DNA from: Triangularia verruculosa
Lineage: Eukaryota; Ascomycota; Sordariomycetes; Sordariales; Podosporaceae
NCBI GenBank assembly: GCA_033296885.1
Contig: MU863983.1
Coordinates: forward strand, 62,001 to 126,000
Length of the DNA stretch: 64,000 bases
Direction of reading: 5' to 3'
A model generated the notes under the pieces. The model did no database searches. It was given only the letters and a program-made list of their open reading frames with translations, and had not been told where the DNA came from. The translations under genes and the position numbers were made by a program. Position 1 is the stretch's first letter, and each line of letters starts with the position of its first letter. This document shows, piece after piece, positions 34,601 to 46,346 of the stretch.

Positions 34601-37124
34601 TATTGCTCAGCAGATTTGGGCATGCGCAGCCTCTGGATGGAACGAAAACACGCCCCGGAAGTGAGCTGTGCATAGTTGTCGGCCCAAAAGTTCGCAGAGT
34701 CGCTAGTGAAGATTCAAGATAAATGCAGGATTCGGCAGTATCTATGTAGCTCTACGGTCATGGGATGTGTGAGGCGCAGCAAGAAGTTGCTGGGATAATC
34801 GCCTTGAAGTTGAGAAAAAGTGGGTCCTGCCCCTTTTCCAGTCAAACAGTGTTTGGTTGGCAGGACAACTCCACAGGTGCCTCGAGGGAGCAAGCGACCC
34901 AGTTCATCATTTGCTCGAGACTTCAGGAATTCAGATTCTTGATGTTACATATTCTCCAAGGCTCTATTCAACTCATGTATTTCTAGCTATTCGCCCTCTT
35001 CCCAAGTAGCCTCGCCAACAACAAAATAATCGAGACTCCAAACTTCTATTTTGGCGGTCACGAGTCTCATTTCATTCAATTGTCGACAACGAGGTAGCTA
35101 ACAATCAAACGGGTATTTCCTACAGTCAGAGACTTCCCGAATGGAATACACCCAGACAACGTCACAGAAAGCCGTCTTTCATCTTCAAAATCAATCGGAA
35201 TTCAAATCACAGCTTTCATACACGGAAAAGAGCAATCACCACGCCTACCGATATGCCAAGTTTGACAACTTTGATTGCTCCAAATGTAGAACAACAACCC
35301 CAAACCATTTACAACTCCGTTGCTCCCAAACCAAGCCCGAGAGCAACGAAAACACCATTACAACACTACCTACAGAGCAACTACTACAACAAACATCAAC
35401 CAAATAGAAACCTTATATCTCGAAAACTAGCAGTCTCCTCGCATAAAAACAAAAAAACGCCTAAAAACAAGGCTTCAAACAATACCTCGTATCAATTTCC
35501 AACCGCATCCCAAAAGACCCCCCCAAAACCGCCAAAAGAAAACCGGCAAATCAGCCCAAATCCGTCCCCCAACCTCTCTCAAAAAAATCCTTTTCCTTTC
35601 GACTTTTTTTTTTTTTTGGGTGGGCTTCCAAGCAATTATACTAACCCCTTTCGTCCAATGTGGCGCTATCCTCTCTCTCTCTCCCGTCCCAAGTTCTTTT
35701 CACCGGTCGAAACAAAGCTCGTTATCCTTGTTTACCCGTCAAGCTTTTTTTAGTCGTCGGTTAGAGGCTGAAGTTTTGCAGTAGTTGGTCACCAATTGTT
35801 GAAGAAAAGAAAAAAGAAATGGAAGAAGTTGTGAAACAAACAAACAAATACAACAAGCCCTTTCTATTCAATAAAAACAACAACCAGCACAATCCTGGTT
35901 TCTGGATAGAACAATTCGTCGCTTTTTTTCTTTTTTTCTTTCCGCTGTGAATTTCTCCCATGTATCCAGCTTTGACGCCCTGTCGACCGCCTCATGATCC
36001 AATATCTCCGATCTGCCCCGGTCCAGAAAATGATGGCATGGCATGGCATGGCCACCCGCCGCCAGCTGCGTTATCCAGAACGTCCCTATCGACCGGCTCA
36101 CTTTTCCATCTCTCGGCTTGCATTTTAGCCGGTCCCCGTCCGGCTCGTGCCATCCCCGTTGCGTCCATCGTCAGCCGAATATTTTCCGTCCGCTTCTCCC
36201 GCACTTGTGGCTCGTGGCTTCTGATTTCAGCACAACGATCTCCTCAACGCTTGTTGCCACCTCGGCTCTCACTCCGACAGTTTACCCTGCCCATACCCCG
36301 TCAGCGGCTTCCTCCCCTTTAACCCCCTCCCCCCCCCAATCGCAATCCGTAACATAATTCCTCTCTTCTGTCATCGTCCAGCCCCGGTGGGTACTCGGCT
36401 TAAGATACCTTCTCACATAACCAAACCAAACACTTTAACTCTCCTCGGCGAATCCGGAGGCTTCCCTCCGCGAAAACTCACCCACGTAGACCCTACGCAA
36501 TTGTGATCGTGACCCCCCATAGCCCTATCTCCGTACCAAACACCCCAAAACACGATTAGCAAATCGAGCTTTGAGCTGGTTTCCAGGTTTCCAGGTTCCT
36601 GAGGCAGCAAGCCCGCACTCAACATCTGGTCACGATCTTCTCAACGAAACACACTTTGATCCACCCTCACTCAAATCCTCACAAACCTTTTTGCCGACTG
36701 CCTTTGACACCCGCCAACAGGCCGATTCCTCCCCAACCGCCAACGCACGCTCCAGTGAAAACTCTTCTCAATTAGACTTCTAGGACACCAATCCCACCGC
36801 CACCAGCCTCTGAATGGCATCGTGACTCTCAGCCACCTCGGCCACAATGTGCTCGTCGCCAAACTGAGCTTGTTCAATATGATACAGTTTCGGCCAGCCT
36901 CTGAACGGCATCGTGACTCCCACAAGTACCTCTGTACCTTCTGAACAGAGTTTGTCTCACGAACTCGCTTATCGGCTGCGCTATCGCGCACAAGTCGGAA
37001 TATTATCCTCAGTTCCGACTTGTGCTTCATATTCATGATCATCAGCATATACAAACCTCCTAATCCAATGTTGACCATCGTAGTCCAACAATAAACCCCC
37101 GTAATCCCACATTGAGTAGCCCAT
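31603..37124. other. Gene-poor region of 5.5 kb
   Basis: No ORF here has recognisable motifs, consistent splice structure or a credible start. It includes the promoter and leader of the WOPR gene (right of 31602) and the 3' UTR of the TDP1-like gene. A TACCTAGGTACC palindrome lies at 31980-31991 and a CAGGTACCTG palindrome at about 34015-34024. Homopolymer T and A tracts occur around 35,610 and 35,920. It may hold non-coding transcripts, but nothing in the sequence shows one. Confidence 0.45.
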
Positions 37125-40100
37125 TCAGTTGTGAAACCAGGGCACAAGACCACCCTCGTGCCCCCCCGGTATGCCAAACTTAGCCCCAGGAACCTCCATC
37201 GGCACCGGCACAGCTCCCTCAAACTGTCGCCACCCATGATCGCCCCTATCCTCTCGTGGCTCGACAGGGATAATCACGCCACACTCCCTAAGACCGCCCA
37301 GGCGGTTCACAGTCAGTCTTTCTTCGTCATCCACACGTCGGGCCCAACCAAGATACACTTGTCACAAGCCGTCTTGACTCACAAGAGTCACAAGCAGCCT
37401 AAAAAACCTAGATAGACACGTACCAGTTCCGGCAATTTAGCTTCACCCTGCCGCTCGCCTTCTCACTCGTCAATCTTCCCCTAAGCCACAGATAACAATA
37501 GTCAGCTCAAGTCACATTCACAATTTCCAAAACCTACCAAGCGCTCTCTGAAAGGTTCGCACTGCCCAGATACGCCCACCCGCACTTCCCTCTGCCACGT
37601 CTCACAAACGCCGCTTTCGAGTGCATTACCACGCCCCGTCTCTTCGAGCGGCAGTCACGCAACACCTCGTGTGGGAATGTGGCCGCTTTCCACCACTTTG
37701 GCTGGAAGCATATCGTGCCGGCGCCCTTTTCGTTCCCCAACAACAGTCAGAACAACATGTCATCATCTTATCCTATTGTTGAGGGCTAGCCACACTTACG
37801 TCTTTACCGCCTTTGCTCGAGGCAATCGTGTCCTCGGATGGGTAGTATACCCGGACATGATCCAACACGTGATCAGAGGCCTTCTTGTGGCTCGGGGTTC
37901 GGGTTGAGAGTTCTTTCAGCCCCAAGTCTCCTATATAGTGTTGTGCAGCTGTCAGTTTACCATCTCTCACCAACCATCCTCCCATCGTCAATTCCATCAC
38001 CTCAGCTCCATCATCAACTCCATCGTCGCGGCCGATTTGGAGTTGGATGGTCATCATCAGGCAAGTCACCTACCTTGACAAGCGTAATAAAGCGAGTTGA
38101 TCAAACTGCTGTTGATAGCACCAAGGGAGGCACACTGCAGAATATTCTTCAGCTCCTGACGGTGAGAGACACGATGTGGGAAGACGGTGACTTACCACAT
38201 AGTCGAGCTCGATGATGTCGTCGGAAGCAAGGCCGAGAGCAGACACAGCTCGGCCCAGCCCAGGATATCCTACAGTGGACCATCAGCCATGTTCGGACAC
38301 TCGGTGCCATCACCAAGGCCTGGAACATCAATACGGCCTGGAACACCAACAAGGCCTGGAACATCACCAACCTGTCCTTTTCCAAGCCTCATCCGTAGTA
38401 TGAGAACCAACACTAGAATACGTCAGCCCATGTTGAAATCGTCGTTTATTGTTTCTTCTTTTTCTAGAAAGAATAAACCATGTGCTTCGATGATGTGCAT
38501 TAAGAAAGAGGTGAATGTGATGATTGAAGGTGGCCGCGATGGGCGGTATGAGGAAAAAGTAAGCATGGCGATTCTTAGTCTCCCTTCTCGACTTCGAGCT
38601 GGTGGTGCCATCGGAGCCTGTGATCACAGTTCACACAACCCGGCACGCCAGCCAACCTTCCATGGCCGTCCAAGGAGTCTACACTTCCACTCTGGCATCC
38701 GCTTGGAGCTTCTCAACCCATCCATCGCACACAACCCCTCAATTTCCTATCCTTACCGCTCCCTGCCGTCCCAACCATGATCCTCATGAATGGTTCTTAT
38801 TACTTGCATGTGGCCACGCCACTTGGCCTAGGTTTGATCCATCATTCGCACGAGCAACCGCCATGCTGGTAGATCTGCCAACAGTGCTCCCCGACGAAGA
38901 CAAACTCCAAGCGAAGACAAACTCCAAATGAAGGCAACAGTTATGGCAGAAGGGCAAGGGGCGTGATGAAAAAGGGGCGTGATGAAAAAGGGGCGTGATG
39001 AAAAAGGGGCGTGATGAGCAAGACCAGCATCAAGAAGACGGGCTGCAGAGAAAGTGAAGATGCCACGAGCCCTGGCCTTCGGACAGGCAAAACCCTCAAT
39101 ACACCACTCGGCGATGTGAACTTGCCAGTCATGACTTGGTATGAGTGCTGTCGGGAGCAGCAGTTCCTGACCGGGCTCATTCCAGGTAGGCTGGTAGGAG
39201 AAACACCCGATAACTGTTTGAGAATAGGAGGCTGACAAAAGAAACACTGAACGTACATGGTATGAACAAAGCCATAACGCCTCGTCTCCGAGAAATCATA
39301 ACTTCGCAAACTGTTGATCAACAACGGGTCCACGCCCTGAGCCATGAGGAAGTACAAGAGATCCTCGCCGAAAGGGGTAAGTCCACTTCCTTGAACTGCG
39401 TCCCGCTCTTCGGTGTTGTTAAACTTGGGGAGGTCGATGAGGAAGACCATCTACGGAATCTTAATGTTAGCAGGGGCTACGGTTGAGGCGTCGATGTGTT
39501 GCACTACAGGTCAAGGCTGGACTGAGATGCACGGCGAGGAGGTGCAGGGACCGGGTGGGAGATCTGATGAAGGGATGTCATGTGCTTCAAGTGAGGTCCA
39601 GTACAAAGGATGAAAAAGCCTACATTCTCCATGGTCCCCGTCTCTCCCCAGTCATACGACATAAAGTTCCCTGTCGGCACCACAATCCTCATGTACTTCT
39701 CATACTTGAGCAGCATGAGCTTCGAATGCATCGACCCCATGGCCTGCATGGGTGGGAAGCAGAACCGGATTCTGCTTTTGGGCACATTGTTCCGCATTTC
39801 TTCCTTCTGATGACAGGGTGGCAATCCTGGTAAGTAGTGGTCCTCTTCCGGTCCGGTGGGCTCATGCTTACCTGTGCCTCACTGTTCGCAAAAGCGACGA
39901 GATACAGCTTGGTTCGGGTGATGTCGATCTTTGACAGCATCCACTCCTCGTCCCATTGGAATGAGCTGATGACGGCCAGTTCTAGGATATCCTTCTGGAG
40001 AACCTCTTCGATCTTGATATCGTCTCCTGCACGGGGGTAGCTGGGGTATATCCAGGTCTTCTTGACGACGCCTCGAGGATATGGGACCGGAATGTTACTT

Positions 40101-40756
40101 GGAGAAGGTCTGGATGGAAAGGTATCGTCGATGGAAAGAGGATGGTCACGCGAACCCAGTGTCGATTTACTTTTCGCATTTGCTAATCCCCATGCACTCC
40201 CTGAGGCACTTGTGAGATCTGAGCTAACCTTGGCCGCTAGTGACGACATATCTGCGAAGGCTTTCTTCCTCGCTTGAGGCTCTGTATGGATAGCGGAAAT
40301 GTTGTCGACTAACGTTCTGGGACGCTGAAAAGAACGGGAGTCTAGGCTGGAGTGGGCAGCAGATGCCTCTGGTGAAGCTTTCCTTTTCCTTTGGGCAAGT
40401 CGAGCAAGACGTTCCTCCTCCATCTTCTTCCTATCCAACCCGAGAGCTGAGAGACCCACTGATGACGACGACGGTGGTGGTTTCGGGGCAGAGTCGGGAG
40501 GGTTCGAGGAAGGCATCGATGTCGAGCTAACTGGATGATCAGATATTTCCTCGTTCAATGTGTCCTCACCACCAGGTCGACTCTCCACGGCTGATGGCCC
40601 ATCGTCAAGTGTCAGGTCGATCATCTCACTCTGTCCTTGTTGCTTGGGGCGATGGGTCTTCGGATCCTGACCGAGCGAAAGGGCGATGGCGATGCGAAGG
40701 TCCTCATCCTCGGTGTCGCTCCCGCCGAGGTCGACGACTTCCCTGTCCTCAGACAT
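37125..40756 (-). CDS. TDP1-like phosphodiesterase with N-terminal UIM and SIM-like motifs
   Basis: Ten exons give 665 residues: 40756-39872, 39806-39624, 39450-39257, 38412-38372, 38269-38196, 38155-38074, 37930-37800, 37725-37538, 37480-37424 and 37287-37125. All junctions keep frame and use GT-AG. The two catalytic HKN motifs of the tyrosyl-DNA phosphodiesterase branch of the phospholipase-D superfamily are present: HSKLMLLKY with His322, Lys324 and Asn342, and HSKAAFV with His565, Lys567 and Asn587 in GSANLSESAWG. TDP1 removes topoisomerase I remnants and other adducts from DNA 3' ends. The N-terminus carries a ubiquitin-interacting motif (EDEDLRIAIALSLGQ, residues 16-30) between two SUMO-interaction-like motifs, EVVDLGG (6-12) and IDLTLDD (46-52). 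Whether this is the main TDP1 or a fungal paralogue cannot be settled here. Intron 3 is 844 nt, far longer than the rest. The start could also be at 40786. Confidence 0.88.
38314..38367. repeat. 18-bp tandem repeat (x3) inside an intron of the TDP1-like gene
   Basis: Three copies of a unit with core GGCCTGGAACA, period 18, fill most of intron 4 (38371-38270). They start four bases after the splice donor. Confidence 0.9.
38957..39017. repeat. 16-bp tandem repeat (x4) inside the 844-nt intron
   Basis: Almost four identical copies of GGGGCGTGATGAAAAA stand head to tail. The array lies within intron 3 (39256-38413) of the TDP1-like gene. Confidence 0.95.
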
Positions 40757-42537
40757 GTTGCTGGCAAAGGACCGAAGAGAAGTCAAGGAAAAAAGGAAGG
40801 AATCCTAGGGAAAGAGTAAAATAAAATCTCTTAAAAGTGAGTAAAATTTTCAGTCGGTTTACACCTAACCTTTCACAATGTGTAGGTTTCAGCTGATGGC
40901 CTGATGCCTGGTATGGGCGCAGGATTTGTTGCGTGTGACTCCTCTACCCAGGTACCAGGCAGATATCGATCGTTGTTTGAGTGGGATATCGAGACAGAAG
41001 CTGCACTGCAAAGCTGGGATTGGGCAAAGATCATGAGCTCGATATGAGCAGCAGCCAGGTGATGTGTGGGGGACCAATCAGGATTCCTCAGTTCTCCGCC
41101 AAGATATTTATCATTACGAGGAATGGAAGGCACGTATGGGAAGTTCCCTAAGAAGAGGTCATAAGCAAGAAGGTGGGTGGCCAGTTGTACCTGCACAATT
41201 CAAGGACTGACGTTTGGCAATAAGTCGCGACGTGACGTTGAGCGAGGATCGAGATGCAGGGGCAAACAAACACGGGCTCACGTGACCCATAGGCTGCTGA
41301 CTCAACCACCATCGTTTTAGGGAAAAGGGGTCCGAAACAGCCCTTCTTCCATATTTCTCCGATATTTCTCTGGTGCTTTGAAGCCAAATGTTAGCAGGCG
41401 GCACGGGCGGTCTTGTCCTCACCTCACGAATAATGAATGATCTATCACATTCGCCAAGCAGCAGCGGTCTTTTCCATTTCACCCGGAAAGAAAAAGAATG
41501 TCCATGATGCAAGAGGGCATTCAAAGGTTTTCAAATACCTTTTATTTCGCCACCAAAACTCAATGGGGCAAGTTCCTACACATTTTCAGCCTCGCCTTGG
41601 TATCTTTGCAACCTAAGCCCCACTAAATCTATCATGTGAACAAGTCTCCACTGTCAAACATGATAAGGGACAAGTATAAGTCTAGAATGCAGAAATTGCT
41701 GTGCTCAAGACATTGCAAGGTGAAATAGACGATGAATTGGACCTGTAGGAGCGAGTTCCTGCCACAACAATTGCAGACAAAGATCCAAGTCGCTTCTACC
41801 CAAAAGGAGTGAATACCTAGAAATGGAGTGAGTTTTTTTCGCGCACGGTGCACTCTAATCTCACCACCAACCCTGGATCATGAGATTTTAGAAAGAAAAA
41901 ATGGGTCTGAGCCAGAAAGCTTGAAGTAAGTTGCAGGGCAATGTGCCCTGCCACACAATGATGACTGTGTGTTAAAATTGCTGCTAAAGCAACTCTCTCT
42001 ACAATTTTGTTGGGAAACCTTCTTTCATTGCTAGGCTCCCTTCATATATAATCCTATGTCTAGAAACATATAAGAGGCCACTCTGCCTATTAAAGCAGTC
42101 TTCTCCTCGCCACAGAATGTCTCGATATCGTCAGAGCTCACACAAAGTATACCTATCCAACACAATGTCAAGCCCAGCAGTCCAGGAAGTACCTTAGGTT
42201 GGGCGGTGGTTCTGCCCGCCATCACGTCTACTCCTGCGAATACTATTCTCCTCCATCACCACACAACCAAGCAACTAAGCAACAAGTCCGATGCAATAAG
42301 AGAACACCCCCTCTCATCAAGAAACACGACAGAGTCACAAAACACCACATCACTTTTTCATTCACGACAACTCATCAAACAACATTTTTTACTACCTTAT
42401 GATCTCCTCACCTGTCTCAAAATAAATTTTCACCAGCCCATTACCCCCCCAACTCCTTAAAACTCCCTTTACCTTGTTCCACATAATCCACACCCAACCA
42501 CTCTACCTCTCCTATCCCCCCTCCCCCATCATACCCA
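40757..42537. other. Intergenic region, TDP1-like promoter and ARP8 3' side
   Basis: Both flanking genes are on the minus strand, so this contains the leader of the TDP1-like gene and the 3' UTR of ARP8. No ORF is supportable; 42,200-42,540 is C/A-rich. Confidence 0.5.
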
Positions 42538-44908
42538 CTAATACTGCCAAAGCACCTTATGATAAACACACCTGCTCCCCAGCACCTTATACTCCCCCCC
42601 CGTAATCCAGCTATCATTCGTCGCCAGCTTCGAAAACACGCTCGCCCCCTTCCACACAACAACCTGCTCATCCATCTCCCTCGCACTTCTACTCACCAAA
42701 ATCTTCTCCTGCAAATCCGGCCTCCTCGCCCTCAACCTCTCCTCCAAAAACGGCGCAAAATGCGGAATCTTGGCCCCTCCCCCAACAACCATGATACTCC
42801 CCAGCAACTCCCTCACCTTTTTCTCGTCGCCTTTCGCCGCGTTTTGGATCGACGTCATGATCGCGATGTCAAGGGGCGCCACCGGGAGGACAGAGTCACG
42901 CTCGGTGGCGAGATCCTTGGCTGTTCGCTGGAGGGGCTGGGCAGCAGTGCTGTTGTCGAAGGATGTGGCGGGTAAGTGGAAGGAGCCGTTAGGAGCTGGA
43001 GTGCCCCCGTTGCGGGCCGAGGGGGCTGGGGAGCCGTTGAGGTCCCGGGATGAGGCGCCGAAGATGTAAGGCGCAGGGACGGGGGTTGATACCCCGGCGT
43101 CGGGGGCGGGTGAAGGGGCTTTGGAGGTGCCCGGGGTGGCGCTGGCGTTGTTGTTATGGGCTAAAAAGTTGAACGGGTTGGATCTCTCCTTGTTGGGGGT
43201 TGCCATCACTTCCCCTGGGGCTCCGGTGAAAGAAGATGCCGGGATGGTGGTCTGCGTGACCGAGGGTTGGATGTGTGCCAAGATGGCAAGCTGGGCGGCC
43301 GAGGCAGGATCATCTGGCATGTCCACGTCGTAAGCATTATAGGACCGGTCAATCAGATGTCGCCTCTTGTCCAGCTTGTGGCTGTTGTCGAATATTGATG
43401 GGTCGTAGAAGCCCATAGGCGCGAGGATAACTTCATCATAGCACTTGAACATGTACTTCCGTGTTGGCTGATTAGGGGCGCGGAGATGGAAGTCGTAGTT
43501 CTGGACTGAAATGTTGGCTTGCGATAAAGTGCAGTACTTGATCTTTAGCTCCTCCGCCAGCAGGAAATCGTACCTTCTGCGAAGGTTGATCTCTTGGTAC
43601 GGAAAGTTGTCGTAGAGCATCATCTTGATGAAGGTCTCCGTGACATCCCATCCGCCAAACTTGAGGTTGATCCGCGAGTCTTCAATGCAGAGGCCGTCCT
43701 CTACGCAAGCGATGGACGTCTTTTGCGCACCGCAGTCCACCACGCATGCTTGTGTGTAGCCCGCGCCAAACGTTGCAGCCATGCTCTCCTGAATAAATGA
43801 TACCCTGCTAAACTCGAACCACTCTATGCAGAGATGCAGGAGTTGCTCGACATACTTCTTGTCATAAAGATCTGGAATAATGATGACGCAGCTGTACTGT
43901 TTCCACTCTGTGCTCTTCTTCAGCCCTAGTTCCCATCGGAAGGCTCGGTCTAGTATGGTCTCGAGGTCGTTGAAAAGATGTGCCTGGGTAGGGTATTCGT
44001 TCTCGTTCAACCAGCCATGTTGAATCGGTCTCCACAGTTTGAACTTGGGATTTGAGTCGTCTGGCACACGCTGGGCTTGGTGGCCGATAAAAACCGAAGC
44101 TTCTGAGCCCCCGTCCTCCAAAGTGCTGACATCAGTCCACTCAACCTGAAGTGGATCGTTATGCTGCGAGATGATTTCTGGCTCTGTCCGCCTGTTGAAG
44201 TTGACGACCAGGTCCTTCGAATTGGGCAACACCTTCCGCTTATTCTGGCGCATGTCCACCTTCAAATCATTACACATCTTCTGATACTTCTTCGACCACT
44301 CCTCACCATGCTGCTGATCCATGCCCCGCTCCTCGAACTTGCGTCGTGGTAGCGCCTCGTACATCTCGGACTCGGTCTGTGGGTATTTCGTCGCTAGCAC
44401 CATAGGAATCGTCTTCGGAAGGGCATCGCTCGCAAACCCGAGTCTGAGGTTTTGACTACCGGGGTGTATCACAATGATTTTCGACGGGTCCATGTACGAT
44501 GAGGAAGGGCCGCCATCCTCGGCCTGGAGATCGTCGACGGGAAGCGCAACCTCGCCATTGGTGTTGTTGAGTGCGCGATCGCGGTCTTTGGCGTTCTGTA
44601 CGAGTCTCTCTCGGTTCGCCTCTGCCTGTAATCTCAGCGACAGGATCTGGTCATCGCGCTTCATGTAGTCCCTAGCCAAGCCGTGTCAGTGTTTTGATGC
44701 GCCCAGCTGTCCAGCACACTCGCTGTTCCTTACGTGTAGTAATTCTTCTGGTTGATTGGTGGCACGTCGGGCCAGCTCGTTTGCTTCATGCCATTGTCGG
44801 TGCGCTCGAGTCCTGGCGATGGTGGTGAGCAATTGGCCATTCTGCCCCGAGTGTCGATCGATACTTACCCTCCCTCGCGAGGACACGCTCGCTGACTTTG
44901 CCGACCAT
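42538..44908 (-). CDS. arp8: Actin-related protein 8 (INO80 chromatin-remodelling complex)
   Basis: Exons 44908-44869, 44812-44734 and 44671-42538 join to 750 residues. The two introns (GTAAGT, GTAAGG) lie in the N-terminal part, and their removal builds the Arp8 signature INQKNYYTDYMKRDDQ. Arp8 is the nucleosome-binding actin-like subunit of INO80. Visible actin-fold elements are IIVIHPGSQNLRLG near the N-terminus, SVIIPD-like VIIIPDLYD, SFIQESMAATFGAG, the phosphate-binding VVDCGAQKTSIACVEDG, and GGGAKIPHFAPFLEERL near the C-terminus. A Ser/Pro/Ala-rich insert of roughly 130 residues splits the actin fold between SYNAYDVDMPDDPASAAQL and RTAKDLATERD, as in other fungal Arp8 proteins. The length is close to the family norm. 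Confidence 0.96.
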
Positions 44909-45770
44909 CTTGGCTGGGGTATATGGTGATGCTTGTAACTAGTATCTGCTGATAAATGCTGATGAATCTATTGCAGCTGCTGTAGAAAATAGTCGAGTGT
45001 CGAAGTATCTGATTATTTGGTCGATCGGAGGCGCTGCTTTGACACCGCGAAGCAGTGGTATTCTGCCACACGCGCTTTCTCGTTTAAATACTTGGAGACG
45101 GAGCAGGCAAAAGCCGATATGCGCGGAGTAGTCTCGGGCGAGTTTGTCGAGGCTATTCAGACCCAATTTTGGTCAGACGAATATATGGTTTGTGGGCAAG
45201 GCGCCAGAGTCGGTTGCTCTCTATTTTGTGCCGCCTCAAGCTGGCTGCTGCTGGAATTTGGCCGCCATTGGTTTGCGAGCTTCACAGCGGCCGTTGGGGA
45301 TTATCCCACGAGGCTGGTGAGCCCCTGCTGATGGTGGTACATTCACGCTAACCAAATCAGGAGATGGCGCGTTGAATATCTTGACCGCCTTCCCAATACG
45401 GACATTTCTGAGTCTCCAACCACTTACATCGGACGACGAGGTCTCGAGTCATCACACCAATCTTGCTTGAACAGTTCTAACAAAGTATCTATAGTCATTG
45501 AATTGGACTTTGTCACCATTTTCACCTCAGCCGCAGCAAACACCCTAAGTCAAGCCATTTGGCCTTAGTCACCTCCCCAGCTGCCACCACCTGCCCGCCA
45601 GCCCTATGACGTCGCCACCTACACGCGCCTCTCAGACGCGGCCTCGAGGGATGAACACCTCACCTTCTTCGACACCTCTCTAAACTCACTTTCATATAAA
45701 CCAACAATAACTCAACATTCACTTCCACAAACAAACCCTCACTTCAAAACCAGATCCACCAACCGTAAAA
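44909..45770. promoter_or_regulatory. Divergent promoter region, ARP8 / Pro-rich protein
   Basis: The two genes start 862 bases apart on opposite strands. The right end (45,650-45,770) is an A/C-rich leader. No ORF within is supportable. Confidence 0.5.
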
Positions 45771-46346
45771 ATGCCACCCATCCCCCTCCACACCAACTCC
45801 CCCATCAACTCCGCCAAAGCAAGCGGCATAACCCCCCAAACCGCCTCCCCTGACAACCTCCCTTCATCAAACCAACCACCTCCCACCAAAACCGTCTCCG
45901 TCCCTGTCCCCCCTCAAAACGGCCCACCGCCCCCACAGCCCGGCGCAGTCCCTCACCTCCTCATTCCCACCAGCACCACCTCATCAGGCCCGCCTCCCCC
46001 ACAACCAGCAGTCACCCCGGCACCAAGCTACCCACCCCCACCGCAAACCTCAGTCCCAGCGCCAGACACCCCTTACAACCAGCGCGGGACGTCGACTGCT
46101 TTTACCCCCGGGACAGCAACAGGGGCGGCGGTGCTGCCTGGGCCGAGTCCGTATGAATCTGGCGGCGGTGGTGGTGGTGTTCAAGGGTATCAGCAACGTG
46201 TGAGCCAGGGAGGGTATGGGGGGGAAGAACAGAGAGAAGGGGAGGGAGGGGTGTTGGGGAGCGTGATGGGGTATGCGAAGGCGGCGGGGGAGAAGTTGAG
46301 TGAAGCCGAGAGGGAGGTTTGGAGGAGGATTAATGGGGAGAAGTAA
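45771..46346 (+). CDS. Small Pro-rich conserved fungal protein, function unknown
   Basis: A single exon gives 191 residues. The N-terminus MPPIPLHTNSPINSAKASG followed by ITPQT resembles a start I recall as conserved in many ascomycete hypothetical proteins. The middle is a disordered run of Pro, Thr and Ser with PPPPQP blocks, then a Gly run. The last 35 residues, SVMGYAKAAGEKLSEAE and on, form a probable amphipathic helix. There is no signal peptide and no membrane segment. I do not recognise a domain and assign no function. The coding strand changes from C-rich to G-rich at about 46,150, as in several neighbours. Confidence 0.85.
   Translation: MPPIPLHTNSPINSAKASGITPQTASPDNLPSSNQPPPTKTVSVPVPPQNGPPPPQPGAVPHLLIPTSTTSSGPPPPQPAVTPAPSYPPPPQTSVPAPDTPYNQRGTSTAFTPGTATGAAVLPGPSPYESGGGGGGVQGYQQRVSQGGYGGEEQREGEGGVLGSVMGYAKAAGEKLSEAEREVWRRINGEK

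Noticed and set aside
36671..37237. A 188-codon minus-strand ORF overlapping the end of the TDP1-like gene
   Set aside because: It overlaps the last exon in a different frame; the catalytic-domain frame ends at 37125 and explains the sequence.
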